Shown piece after piece: positions 11,240 through 22,667 of a stretch of DNA of 64,000 nucleotides. The notes beneath the pieces were generated by a model. The model was not told where the DNA came from and made no database searches. It was given only the letters and a program-made list of their open reading frames with translations. The translations under genes were made by a program, and so were the position numbers. Location of the stretch: the NCBI GenBank assembly GCA_963930645.1, contig OZ005656.1, positions 189,569,079 to 189,633,078 of the forward strand. The letters run 5' to 3'. This DNA comes from Salticus scenicus (Eukaryota; Arthropoda; Arachnida; Araneae; Salticidae). The first letter of the stretch is position 1. Each line of letters begins with the position of its first letter.

Positions 11240-11560
11240 TTGTGTACAGGGACACCCGAAACTATTCCAAAGCATTGTATTCTATGAGAAGTTTTGCTAT
11301 AAACCATATTTTAATACCTTTACCTTACACAAATTTAAATGAAATTGAAATATGTCATTCAAGACCGTTATAGGATGATTTTTTATTAAAATTGGTGTAA
11401 ATACCACCCATGATTACGTTCTAGGACACCCGAAAGTATTCCAAAGCATTGTTCAGCGAGAGATATTTCTATAAACCAAATGTTAGTAACTTTACCTTAC
11501 ACAAATTTTAATGAAATTCAAATAAATTATTCATATGGACAACAGAATGCTTTTAAAATA
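11240..11560. repeat. Tandem pair of ~176-bp units
   Basis: The block CACCCGAAA-TATTCCAAAGC with its downstream CCTTACACAAATTT occurs near 11255 and again near 11430. The same plan recurs inside the large palindrome (near 12690 and 13720), so this is the outer part of the same repeat superfamily. Confidence 0.6.
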
Positions 11561-11933
11561 ATATAGCGCTATTATCATTAACATTTATAGGGCCACACAA
11601 AAATATTCAGTTACGTTAACAGCTATTATTTGAAATTTACTGGAATTGCAATTTATCTTGCATTAAGCGTTTTTAACAATTTATAACAATGCTTAAGAGT
11701 GAATATGATTTGAATTAATGTATCTGTCTGTCTGACTATCCATCTGTCTATCTGTTCGTCTGCCCATCTCCAGCATCCGTAAATATTTTCAGAATTTCTT
11801 GAGAATCATAAACTATCTACCTTGGCCATTTTCGAATTTAGACGTTTTATCAGATATCTAGAAAAATTCTTTAGAGATTACCTTGAAACTTTGAGAATAT
11901 AAAAAACTTGGCATACCTACCGCCGTCCTCAAA
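11561..11933. other. Repeat-family flank
   Basis: (TCTG/TCTA)-type short repeats near 11720-11770, then AT-rich sequence. No gene is visible. Confidence 0.4.
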
Positions 11934-14500
11934 CCCCCGTTTCATTATTATACCCACATTTATATGGAATTCCAATCTGTTATTAAATTCAAAAGTTCAT
12001 TTTAAATTATTCAGACCACTATCCCACGCAACAGTCCTTGAAACTTATCAATCGTGATCAAACTTTTCTAGTAACAATGGTATTAACTTAAAAATACAAG
12101 ATTTGGATCACTATAAATTATTTACTTCTAATTTACTCTAGGAAACACAGACAAAGATCAAACGTTAAAAAACTTGATTTCAGTAATCAGGAAGCCTCAA
12201 AACGTGTAAATATGCAAAAAACAAGCGATGAATATTTAGATTAAAAACATACATTATTTACCATATCTCTATGAGGAATTCATTTCAATTCCTGAACAGC
12301 TTTTCCGGAAATGTTTAAATATAAAGCACATCCACTAACAAAAATTAATAAATAAATGTTATCGCTTAAATATTTGCAGCCCTGTATATCTTTTGAAGAT
12401 TATGTACAGACCACATGGTGCACCTAAATATAATCCTATAGTAATAATACACGGCCCAGCCTGAAATACACTTTCATCAATTTGCAACTATTGTTGCACT
12501 TTTATCTAGTTCTTTTGTGTAGCCCTGTAAACGAACAGTGTGTGATTTCCCTACCATATTCTACATGAGACATGCTTTTACGTATATAAAAAATATATAT
12601 TCGTTTCATTTGGTTTAGTGCAGTCCATAGATGTTAAACTCTACTTACCTGCAATTTCCCCCATAGACGTAACGTATTTGAATTCTTTTAGGTGTCCCTG
12701 CGCACGAACCATTTGTATGATCTCAACGAAAAGTTTAGTGTAACATCCCTATATCATAAACATTTAGAATACCAAGTTTGGACTTTCTGCTATAATTTGT
12801 TATTGAGATATGCTGATAACAGACACACACACATAGACCAACCGCTAAAAACATGATTTTTGGATTCAGGGAACAACAACGTGTGAATATAACAAAAAAA
12901 CGTGTAAATATAACTAAACCTCACTTTCAAAAATTTCACCTTAAAACAATACTTTCTCTTCCTTATGGGTAAGAGAAAGTAACAATACTATTTTAGAAAA
13001 TTACAAGAAGAAGATTGGAAACCCCTTTTCCGCGTTTAAAATTTTTAAATGGATTTAGCAAAATGAGAAATTCCAAATTTTCTGTCTTAATTCTGATATC
13101 GCCATTTTTTCATTATTACACAGTTAAAAATGGTTTCTTAAAAATGAGCTAAATTGTCTCAAAATAGCTCCGAAACAATATATACTTACATTTGAAAACC
13201 CATGTACTCATTTTTGAGTATATTGACATGTCAAACATGGGGATATTGGGATTCTTATTGGTCAACTCCATTTTTGAGCATGTCAATACACTACATGGGT
13301 TTTCAAATTTAAATATATATTGTTTCGGAGCTATTTTGAGACAATTTAGCTTATTTTTAAGAAACCATTTTTAACAGTGTAGTATTATTAAATATCACTA
13401 AAACATAATTTTTACTTTCCCTTACCCATAAGGTAGAGAAATATTGTTTTAGGGTCAAATTTTCGAAGGTGAGATTTTGTTATATTTACATGTTCTGAGG
13501 TCCCCTGAATACGAAAATCATGTTTTTAGCGGTTGGTTTGTGCGTGTGTCTGTCTGTGTGTCTGTGTGTCTGTGCGCGTGTTTGTGTGTCTTGCCGTTAT
13601 CAGCATATCTCAAAAACAAATTATAGCAGAAAGTTCAAACTTGGTATTCTAAATGTGTATCATATAGGAATGCTACACTGAGCTTTTTGTTGAGACCAAG
13701 CAAATGGTTCGTGTACAGGGGCACCCAAGATAATTCAAATGCATTGCGTCTATGGGGGGAATTGCAGGTAAGTAGAATTTAGCATCTATAGACGGCTCTA
13801 AACCAAATGAAACAAATATATATTTTTTATATGCCTAAAAACATGTTTCATGTAGAATATGGTATTGAAATCATTTACTGTTCGTTTGCAGAGCTACACA
13901 AAAGTTCTAGATTATAAGGCAACAATACATGAAAATTCATGGAAGTGTATTTCAGGTTAATCCGTGTGTTATTAATATAGGATTATATTTATGTGCACCA
14001 TGTGATGTGTACATAACTTTCAGAATATATACAGGGCTGCCAATATTTAAGCCATAATATTCTTTTTTATTTGTTAGTGGAAGTACTTTACTATAATATA
14101 CTATATCATATAATATTTTACCATGTCCAGGAAAACTCCTCTGGAATTGAAATTAATTCCTCATAGCCATATGATAAATAATGTATTTTTTAAGCTAATT
14201 ATTCATCGATTGGTTTCTTGTATATTTACGCATTTTGAGGCTTCCTGAATACCGAAGTCAAGTTTTATAGTTTGATCTTTGCCTGTGTCTGATAGAGTTA
14301 ATTAAAAGCAAATAATTTCAGGCGATCTAAATGATGTATTTTGAAGTTAATACGTTTGTTATTAGAAAAGTTTGTTCAAGATTGATAAGTTTCAAGGAAT
14401 TATGCGTGTGAAAGTTGTCTAAATAATTTTAAATGAACTTTTGAACTTAATAACAGATTTGAATTCTCTGTAAATGTAGGTACGATAATGAAACGGGTGG
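11934..14500. repeat. 2.6-kb imperfect palindrome
   Basis: The left arm (about 11934-13207) and right arm (about 13289-14500) are inverted copies, roughly 80% alike by eye, around a loop of about 80 bp. Examples: TTTCATTATTATACC at 11941 against its complement ending at 14493; CAGCCCTGTAT at 12378 against its complement ending at 14039; GAAAACCCATGTA at 13193 against its complement ending at 13304. Each arm contains the hairpin-headed GAAAGTA block with a (GT)n or (CA)n run. No coding is recognised. The RNA would form a very long double strand. Confidence 0.82.
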
Positions 14501-15160
14501 ATTACCCCTCCCCCCCCTCTTCCACATATCATTATTTGTCAAATAAAGCTGTTCCAAAGCCTAAGTTGAATTGTTTTAACATAGGTTTACATAACAGTAC
14601 TCGTTATTTTAACCCTTAATCTCCAATCCGTACTTATGCTATTAAATTTCAGGGTAAAAGAAAGTCGTGTGAGTGACACACCAGATTATTTCATATCACA
14701 CTACTGAATAAACATCCAATAAACTTAATTTAAATCATAATTTCGCATTTAACACTCACAGGCAATAAGTATTTCTAACAATTGTTCAAGAATTTTTTGT
14801 AATTGAATGCGTACTAGCATTGAATTATAAACTATATTTTAAATAAAATTGAAAAACTATTAATTTTATTTTACGTCTTCTCATTTATATGTCTGTTTTA
14901 CGTCAGCCTCTTGAAAAACGGATATAAGGTGCTTTATTATAAAGAGCATTTCCTCCGTATATGAGTGAAATAAATACTTTTACTACTCTTTATAAGGAAG
15001 CGACAAGTATGGAAGTACTGTTGGGAAAAAAAGAGTTTGGAGGATACACTATTTTATTTAATCTTTAAATCGTTGTATGAAGACGAAAAAAAAATGTGTT
15101 TTCGACTTTAGCATGTTTCTATATTTTTTCCTATATAAAGGTATTATGTAGATATCTTCA

Positions 15161-15162
<2 letters not shown>
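14501..15162. other. AT-rich sequence without recognised features
   Basis: Starts with a C-rich run (about 14505-14520) at the palindrome edge. I see no gene. Confidence 0.45.
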
Positions 15163-15195
<33 letters not shown>

Positions 15196-15290
15196 GATGT
15201 GTAACAATCACGTGACTTCCATTACCCAGTACATAAATAAGTGAATTTCCATTTAATAAATTTTCCATACATAACGAAATTTATGATGAT
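15163..15290 (+). repeat. Terminal piece of a foldback family next to (TA)n
   Basis: A (TA)n run at 15163-15192 is followed by TCTGATGTGTAACAATCACG and TGACTTCCATTACCC. This matches by eye the ends of the elements at 41086-41786 and 42545-43489, which also abut TA runs. Only one end is visible here. Confidence 0.5.
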
Positions 15291-15407
15291 TATAACGACT
15301 TCGTTAAATATCCAACTATGTATGTTAGGGTGTCCCTTAAAATAGGGGAAATTTTATTTTTCTTTCTTTATTCCTCTTTTTCTCTCTCTCTCCCTCTGTC
15401 TCTCTTT

Positions 15408-15625
15408 TTAGGACTGAATACTGTTAGTCTCAATCTACGGATTTTTACGATATCAATTTTACGATAGTTGGACTTTAATCGAAAATATAGTTGAATAATT
15501 TGAAAAAATAATAATAATAGTCCTCCGTATGCTAAACTAAATTCTGCTTTTCCCAGATATTCATCAAAATTGTTTCTTCTGTTTCTTTCTTTTCTAAAAA
15601 AAAGAAAAGAAAAGAAAATTAATAA
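15408..15625 (+). repeat. AGGACTGA repeat family, copy 1
   Basis: Starts TTTAGGACTGAATACTGTTAG, with a CGATAGTTGGAC block and TAGTCCTCCGTATGCTAAAC towards its end, and TTTTCTAAAAAAAAGAAAAG at the tail. The same order of blocks appears at 37981-38410 and 45077-45440, and partly inverted at 56265-56330. No coding. The family class is unknown to me. Confidence 0.65.
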
Positions 15626-15670
15626 TAATCAGTATCGAAACGGACAGTATCATTTTTTTTTTTTTTTTTT

Positions 15671-15970
15671 TAACTTTAATACCGCATTATAAGACAAACT
15701 TTCGTATAAATGAACGTAATGAGATTTACTTTTTTAAATTTATTTTTTAATAACATGGATCATTTAAAATTGCATAATTATGTATGGATGTTTGGTTGTA
15801 TAACTATAAATATAGTTTCTATTCATGTTGATTTTGTATGGTGTTTCTTTCTTTTTTTTTTTTTCGAAAACTTTAATACGACATTATAAGACAAAATTTC
15901 GTATAAATGCACGTAATGAGAATTACTTTTTTAAATTTATTTTTTAATAACATGAATCATTTAAAATTGC
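15671..15970 (+). repeat. Tandem repeat, units 1 and 2a (~197 bp period)
   Basis: CTTTAATACCGCATTATAAG at about 15674 recurs, slightly changed, at about 15871. The second unit is cut at 15970 by a 2.1-kb insertion and continues at 18119. The unit shares TTTCGTATAAATG-ACGTAATGAG with the GAAAGTATTG repeat family. Confidence 0.7.
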
Positions 15971-16123
15971 TTTATGTTGTCGTCATATAGGTCTATCAGT
16001 GACGGCAATACACCAATTTCTCTCAAGTTCGCACTTATTGCCGGACACTCAAAGATATGGCAAGCTGTAAGCTGTGTATCTGGGCAATTGTTACAGTTTC
16101 TATACACCCTTCTGTTGTGATGA
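15971..16123 (-). pseudogene. C-terminal CCHC-type tail of a non-LTR retroelement ORF
   Basis: The minus-strand translation contains RRVYRNCNNCPDTQLTACH then IFECPAIS, a Cys-Cys-His-Cys cluster typical of the tail that follows RNase H in some arthropod non-LTR elements. The frame is cut by the insertion edge at 15971. It is probably the continuation of the RNase H remnant at 17160-17616, with about 1 kb of unrelated sequence between them. Confidence 0.6.
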
Positions 16124-17159
16124 ATTACACAAAAATTAATCACATTGAAAATAAATGTATAATAAAACAAACAGAAAGGGAAAATAAATAAATAACCAAA
16201 AATAAAAAGCAAGGATTCTATGAAAAGGAATAATGGAGCAGAACGACCAATGAGAAATAAGTGCATAATAAAGTGAGGGGGAACCAACTGCCAATGGAAA
16301 AGGTGTCTTTGAACACTCCCAGTAACAAAGAATTAGCATATGCTAATACAAAAAATGAAGAGGGGGCCAAGATGAGAAGGACTGGGGCTTTTGCCTCCCT
16401 GACTCTCCCTGGAGCCTGACACCGAACCTGAAGAAGCAGATCTCTTCGATGAAACCTAGCTGCGTCTTCTCCGAGATCTATCTTCGGCCGACTATCAGCG
16501 CTGGCAGAACAATTGGAATGGAGATGTTCTCCATATTTCTCTCCCCCCTTTGCAAGTAATATATTTTTCTTATTTCTTCTAGAGCATGACTACAAAAATC
16601 AAATAATAATAATGACTTTTAAGATGTCAAGAAGACATACGTAGGGACTATGTCGTAAAAGAAAAATGGTATCACATCGCTATGAGTATTGTTATCAAAA
16701 GCTATTCTAATATTATATTTATGTTATGTACAAAAAAATATCCACGCTCAATAATTTAATATTTAAACTAGTAAAATTGTCTATCTTGTTACAGCAAAGT
16801 ATCAAATCTAAATAAATATTTTTTTTACTGTTTAAAGTATCTGTTTTATTTTGCTCTTTTAGTGATTTATTTTATGTAATAATGATTTTAGATATTTATG
16901 AGAGCAAGATTAAATTACTATATATTTTGGGAGAAATAGGTCTGTTTTAAAGGTAGATTAATAGAAGTATGTGCAATAGTGTCAAAATAATAGTAATAAC
17001 TTTAAGACTTGATAAACAGTACTGCTATAAAATTGTGTTAGGATTTGGGTTGTTATTGAAAGTTCAGAAAGGGTGTTAAAAAAAAATATCACGAATCTGG
17101 GCTTTTAGTCATTTTATCACTGGCCATTTAGCACAATTATGCAAATTTTAACAACGCAA
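16124..17159. other. Sequence between the two RNase H remnants
   Basis: The part at about 16330-16560 is richer in GC than its surroundings, and the rest is AT-rich. I recognise no protein on either strand. It may be a secondary insertion that separated the two coding remnants. Confidence 0.4.
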
Positions 17160-17616
17160 TTATATGTGGTGGGGCTGAATTTCTGCTTCACTTTGTTTTA
17201 AGTTAAAATAGCTAAATTCATCCCAACACCTTCCACCCTCTTTATTAATTTTCATGCCTCTGTGATGACCGGTTCTTAGCCTAATTATAGTTTTTGTTAT
17301 TAGTCGATCTGCATTTATTTCACAAAGCTGGTGTTTCGTTTGGATTGTTTTTTCTCTAAGTTTAGATTTAGTTATTGCATTTGCATCTTGAAGAGAGACA
17401 CTGTTGCTGTTATTCTTGAGATTTCTGGACTCCTTGGCTAGTTTATCAGCAATTTCGTTGCCTGCTATTTCAACGTGTGCAGGTATCCACTGAAGTGTAC
17501 ATGTTTTATTTATAGCTTGAAGATCTTGAAGTCCTGAGATGATTTCATGGGTGATAGAAGAGTGCCCCTTTGAAATGGCCTGGGAAATTGCAGATGCAGT
17601 TATAAAGATCCACGGC
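17160..17616 (-). pseudogene. RNase H domain fragment of a non-LTR retrotransposon
   Basis: The minus-strand frame shows SAISQAISKGHSSITHEI, then LQWIPAHVEIAGNEIADKLA (the His and last Asp region of RNase H) and IIRLRTGHHRGMKI. Such a domain degrades the RNA strand during reverse transcription. The upstream part is lost: the region that should read TDS has changed, so one catalytic Asp is missing, and the frame is broken at its start by the MITE at 17621. The apparent start codon beyond 17616 lies in MITE DNA and is not genuine. It is not functional. Confidence 0.75.
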
Positions 17617-17620
17617 TTAA

Positions 17621-18050
17621 GGGCCCTCTTCACTCACCGCCGCCGGAAGCCGAAACTAATGCTATTCTATGGGAAATATTTCTTGACAAATAACTTATTA
17701 ACTAATACATATTTTTAAATTCTGTTTTCACATTCTGAAAGTTCCCGGCTGTAAAATTGACGCACCTTTTCTAAAAAATTATTTTTTTATTTTTTTATAC
17801 TTTATTTTGAAGCTGCAAAATACGAATTTTCAATATATGAAATTTTTTCAGTTTGCAATTTCGAAATAAAATATTAAAAATTAAAAAAATACATTTTTAA
17901 AAAAGGTCCGTCAATTTAACAGTTGGGAATTTTCTGAATGTGAAAACAGAATTTAAAAATATGTATTAGTTAATAAGTTATTTGTAAAGAAAAATTTCCC
18001 ATAGAATAGCATTAGTTTCGGCTTCTGGTGGCGGTGAGTGAAGAGGGCCC
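17621..18050. mobile_element. 430-bp MITE flanked by TTAA
   Basis: Both ends read GGGCCCTCTTCACTCACCGC inward, and the inverted match continues for about 145 bp with few mismatches. The AT-rich middle is partly self-complementary too. TTAA lies at both edges (17617-17620, 18051-18054), the target duplication of piggyBac-type elements, although the first bases are not a textbook piggyBac terminus. It interrupts the RNase H remnant. Confidence 0.8.
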
Positions 18051-18118
18051 TTAATGTAATTCGACTACGTCATGGACACGACAAAAAAAAAAAAAAATAA
18101 ATAAATAAATAAAATTGC

Positions 18119-18195
18119 GTAATTATGTATGGATGTTTGGTTGTATAACTATATATATAGTTTCTATTCATGTTGATTTTGTATGGTGTTTCTTT

Positions 18196-18229
<34 letters not shown>

Positions 18230-18400
18230 TTAATACGGCATTATAAGACAAAATTTCGTATAAATGCAAGTAATGAGAATTACTTTTTTTAATTTATTTT
18301 TTAATAAAATGGATAATTTAAAATCGCATAATTATATATGGATGTTTGGTTGTATAACTATATATATAGTTTCTATTCATGTTGATGTTGTATGATTCCC
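18119..18400 (+). repeat. Tandem repeat, units 2b and 3
   Basis: Continuation of the tandem repeat split at 15970. CTTTAATACGGCATTATAAG recurs at about 18228, and ATGTATGGATGTTTGGTTG at about 18126 and 18337. The poly-T inside this unit is longer (about 18197-18224) than in the first unit. Confidence 0.7.
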
Positions 18401-18439
18401 CCTACCCCTCACATTAAGGTTTATTAGATTAGGAACTAC

Positions 18440-18500
18440 AAATTAATGTTGGCTCCGAACCATCATGTCTGAATCGGGATTCGAACCCGTCACCTGGAAA
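18440..18500 (-). repeat. tRNA-like B box, minus strand
   Basis: The minus strand carries GGGTTCGAATCCCG (18475-18488), an excellent tRNA B box. I see no convincing A box or acceptor stem upstream, so it is probably a degraded SINE or tRNA pseudogene. Confidence 0.4.
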
Positions 18501-19954
18501 ATCATAATTATAAATTCTGAAAAAGCAAAACAATATGTATATATTTTTATTATTATGAACCTAATAGAGAGGATTTCAATTCTTTCGTGAAGAATACAGT
18601 TGAAACTAAATTGATTTTGTGCATTATTTGCGAATAATATTGTAAGCTGCATTTTTAGATTATCTCTTCGTGAAACATTGACAGTAAAATACCCTAGTGA
18701 GGAAAATGTCTGACAAAATATCTCAAAGGGATTTTTTTTTTTTTATGAAGGGACACAAAATTTCGTTGTCGTTATGGCCTATGGGCTCAAATTATAAGTG
18801 CGATAGCGTCTAAATGCCTCATTTAAATGAACTGAAAATTTATATTCATGTTATATGTCACCGTAGAAGGAATTATATAGATTTTAGTGAATCAACAAAG
18901 AAAAATTCTCTATCATTATGGCCTATGGCCTCAAATTATTTTATGTGCGATAGAAGTTAACCCCTTATTCAATTGAGCTGAAAATTTATAAATATGTTTT
19001 AGGTTACCGTTGTACGAACAATATAGATTTTGTTGAATCTAACATTTGTAGATTTTTACAGGGACTCAACGAAAATTTCTTTATCATCTTGACCTATCCA
19101 CTGGACTCAAATTATTTGAAGTGAAATAGCGTTAAACAACATATCTATATGAGAAAAAATACTTAATCATCCTATTATAATTTTCTCTTTTATTTATTTA
19201 ACGACATCTCTTACTTTGATTTATCTAAATAACCGTTAATTACTTAATGTTCGGAAAGTCGAGTGGAGTCACTCAAGATTTTTTTTTTTTTTTTTTTTGT
19301 AATAACTTGGGAACTAGTTTTCGAAACTAATAAACTGTCATGTATGCATAATACCAAAGAGATAAAATGATGCCAGTGAACATTTTTAGTTTAGTAATTC
19401 GCTTTTTTTTTTTTTTTTCCCCTTTTTAAATCCGATACGCATACCCTCTAATTTTTTTCGATTTGATCCTAAACACTCTTTTGCAAAATTTCAGCTCTGT
19501 GGGATAATGTTAGCATGTGCTGAATTTGCGGGAAAATCTTAATATAGTGGATATTAGTAATTTCCCGTCAATTTTTTGAACAGTAAATAATAATAATAAT
19601 AATAATAATCCCCCATTTTAAGAAACACAAAATTGTACGTATTTATGAGTTATAAATGTTTTATTTTTTCTTTAAATTCTAACTAATGTTAAAATGTTGT
19701 TTTGCATTTACTAATGGTGAGAAGTAATGTCTTAAAGACATCTTAAGCTACTGCTGTAGTTTTAGTTATGATTAATGCTCAAAGCCTCTTTAAACAAAGG
19801 TTAAATAAAATTTATTGTGCCTCGTTTAAAGGAATGTTTTCATTTAGATTCATTTTAGCATTCATCATAACTTTTATTGTAATAAAAAGGAAAATTTACC
19901 TTAATAAGTAATATAAAAACTTATTTTGCTGACTATAATATAGCATTCCAACCT
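18501..19954. other. AT-rich non-coding DNA
   Basis: Near 18775, 18915 and 19080 the motif TTATGGCCTATGG-CTCAAATTAT recurs at about 140-170 bp spacing, suggesting an old, diverged tandem repeat. Poly-T runs lie at 19280-19298 and 19405-19418, and (AAT)n near 19590. No gene is seen. Confidence 0.45.
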
Positions 19955-20215
19955 TCATTAGTTAGCTATTCTTGACTAGAATCATTGCCAGATGCTGGGT
20001 TCGAGTACCAGCTACGGCATGGGGGCTCGTAGCGGTTCGGAATCCACTTCAAAAGCAGAAGGGTCCGATCTAATGAGTCTTAATGTGCAACATATGACCG
20101 TTGAGGGGGACAACTCCAAGCCAAAAAACTGACTGAAACCGTTTATGAGCAAACATCAACTATAAGTTTGTAAAAAAAAAAAAAGAAAAAGAAAAGAAAA
20201 GAAAAAAAAAAAAAT
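19955..20215 (+). repeat. tRNA-derived SINE with A-rich tail
   Basis: TTAGCTATTCTTG resembles an A box and GGTTCGAGTACC (19998-20009) is a B box. A GC-richer body follows to about 20165, with an A-rich tail (20174-20212) running into (AAT)n. The order head, body and tail is that of a SINE on the plus strand. Target duplications are not resolved. Confidence 0.6.
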
Positions 20216-20660
20216 AATAATAATAATAATTTAAACAATTTCTGTTTCATTCAAGTCAAGCGTAGTTAATGATTGTTTAAAGCAGGTAATTATAAAATCT
20301 ATCTCTACTATCACTTTGTACACTTTTCACCGGTTTGTTTTGTTTTTTCCACCACCCAATCCAAAATGTACTCGTGATTAAAACCATCCTGCCGCGTACG
20401 TTTCCTGTCAAAAAGTCGGTGATCACGAGAGGGAGCTACTTCCTTTGGTTACAATTATTTTTAAGCACAGAGCTAAGAGAATGAACCATGTGTGATGTGA
20501 GTCTTCGGGGAACTTGGTCTTTAGATCGGGTGAGGAGATAGAAAAAAAAAAATGAAGAAGAAAAGAAAAGAAAGCTGATTTAAGCGTATTAACGACGCCG
20601 GAGAAAGTAGGTCAAGACTTAAAGTTTACTTTTAAATCTTACAAAACAACAAAACTGTTG
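20216..20660. other. Unassigned mixed-composition sequence
   Basis: Less AT-rich than its neighbours between 20330 and 20520, but no frame is convincing and I see no repeat partner in the window. Confidence 0.35.
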
Positions 20661-20665
20661 CTTCA

Positions 20666-20750
20666 CTTACCTGAAGAATTTACTCTTTTATAATAGTGAT
20701 TTTCAAGCACTCGAAACGTCGGTACCTTTGCCAAGTATCTGTGGCTTGTC
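20666..20750 (+). ncRNA. Hammerhead-like core motif, degraded
   Basis: CCTGAAGA at about 20671 and CGAAACGTCGGTACC at about 20711 are spaced by some 35 bases. They resemble the CUGANGA and GAAAC core halves of hammerhead ribozymes found in Penelope-like retroelements. The stem between the halves is not obviously paired, so it is at best a decayed ribozyme. Alternatively it is chance similarity. Confidence 0.25.
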
Positions 20751-20760
20751 TGTTTTCTTT

Positions 20761-22260
20761 TAATTTCAAATCAAACATTTGTCAAACAATAAAATAAATG
20801 TTAAGTGTAGATACAAAATTTTTTTTGACGCTTTGTCATAGTGCTTTATTTTATTTTATTTTATTTTATTTTATTTTATTTCATTTTTAAGCATGCGCAC
20901 ATGATTGGAATAGTTTTTAAATTAAAGACGATGAACCTCCTGTGATTTAAAGCAGGAAAAAAAAAAAAAGGTGGAGAATGCAGACGTTTGACGAGTAACG
21001 TACTCTATTAAATCTAATTTACTAATTATTTATTGAGCTTTTTTTTTTCTTTTTCTTTTCTTTCTTTCTTTCTTTATTTACTTCTGAATTTTAAAAGCTC
21101 AATTAATTTATGAATTCGTTAACTTACTACCGATTCTAAGAATGTTCTTTGAAATTTTACTCATGTAACAGAAACAGTTAATTAAAATTTATTATTTTAT
21201 TTTTGTTTGGTGAGGAACAAAAAAAGCTATTTATATTATATTTGGGTTTTTTCCATCACGTGATATGAATGGTAAAGAAACAATTCCATCAAAGAACTTT
21301 TTAATGAATACTGGTTGCAAAAACATTTTTATGTATAATTTTTAATTTTATTTCATATTTTTGATAAGGAAGAAACGTGTTTGTTTATAAATTTGCAGAT
21401 TTTGCTTCAGGTGTGCAATATACGCGAATGTACCTAAAATATTTTCATTCTACTTCTGTATTTATAAGGGGAGGCGTTGTATTACTTCTAGAAGAAATGT
21501 CACTATTAAGAGGTGTGTGTTATTAAACACATGTATTCATTTAAAATTATTTTGTCTTTTATTTTATTTTATTTTAAGTTTAAAAAGAGGCCGAATCATG
21601 ATTATGAGGATTTGCTTTGGATCCATCTTTCAATACCTCGATCATTCTGTAGGTATTGGGAACTTAGAAATCTTGAAAATTTTCGACCTTCATTTTTTAT
21701 ATTTTGAGGTGTGAGAAATTCGAAAATCGCAAAATATATATAGTGTAATGAAGTTATTAGTGAGTTATTTTTTAGTCTGTATAGAAATTATCTCAAGAAT
21801 GAATCATCATAAAGAAGTCGGGTCAGTTTCGAAATATAATTTGTGGTTACCGGAAAAAATCTTATGCAGTTTCAACATTCTACTTTATAAAAACTCCGCA
21901 AATTACTCAAAATTTACGATTTCATTAACATGATAGTATAGATAGTATAGATAGTAAAGAGATTACATAAAAATTTATTATGCGGACGATTATTCTCTTT
22001 GTAAAGAAGTCTGACCATTTTTAAAGTATTATTATGATAATGGCTCGAATATTAATAAATATCAACATTCTATTTTAATAATTTTACAAGTTGTTCGAAA
22101 GTAAACATTTTTAGAAAATGATAGAATAGGACACTATTTCGCGCAAATCTGCATTATATAAATAATTGCAAAAGAAATAACATGGAATTGTACGAAATCT
22201 GAAATATAAAACTGATACCGTTATAATTACATAACACATTAGAATAAGGATAACGTATCA
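20761..22260. other. AT-rich DNA with simple repeats
   Basis: (TTTTA)n at about 20843-20885, a TTTC-type run at about 21045-21075, and TATAGATAG repeats near 21935-21955. The small frames at 21513-21933 show no known domain. No gene is called. Confidence 0.45.
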
Positions 22261-22261
22261 T

Positions 22262-22330
22262 AGCAGAAGCGAGGATAACCTAGTGGTTGAGTCATTTCAG
22301 CCTTCGACCAATGGCATGTGATGTTTATTC
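22262..22330 (+). repeat. tRNA-like A-box region, possible SINE fragment
   Basis: GATAACCTAGTGGTTGAG resembles a tRNA A box and D-arm. A clear B box is not found at the right distance. Low confidence. Confidence 0.3.
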
Positions 22331-22635
22331 TCTTATTATGAATATCGTACAAGAAATTTATGAGAATAAATATATGTTGCTAAATTGAGCGAAAGTCCAT
22401 CGAAGCCATAACCCCCCCCCCCCCCCCACCTTTGTTGAATGTTTGTTGAATTACCGTATCTAAAATGACAGAAAAAGTTCTTATGAAATAAAATTGCATC
22501 ATTTCACTTTTAAAACACATATCAGTTATCAGTATATCTATTATTCAGCGAAGTTTTTGTCAAATAATATGCGGTGAAAGGGTCATTGCCCGATAAAATA
22601 AAATTTGATTTTTTTTAGAATTTCGTATATGATTG

Positions 22636-22667
<32 letters not shown>

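Larger units (their letters stand above)
15971..18109 (+). mobile_element. 2.1-kb retroposed insertion with antisense RNase H remnants
   Basis: A 9-bp direct repeat TAAAATTGC flanks the segment (15962-15970 and 18110-18118). The empty site is preserved in the neighbouring tandem unit around 15762-15785, where the flanks are continuous. The right edge ends in a run of A followed by (AAAT)n, as expected for the 3' tail of a LINE-mobilised copy on the plus strand. The only coding remnants inside are on the minus strand, so what was copied is antisense to them. A MITE (17621-18050) later entered it. Confidence 0.6.

Noticed and set aside
13192..13374. 60-codon frame at the centre of the palindrome
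   Set aside because: It is a by-product of the inverted repeat and shows no family features.
17617..17633. Start of the RNase H frame at 17633
   Set aside because: The first codons lie in the TTAA-flanked MITE. The retroelement sequence begins only at 17616.
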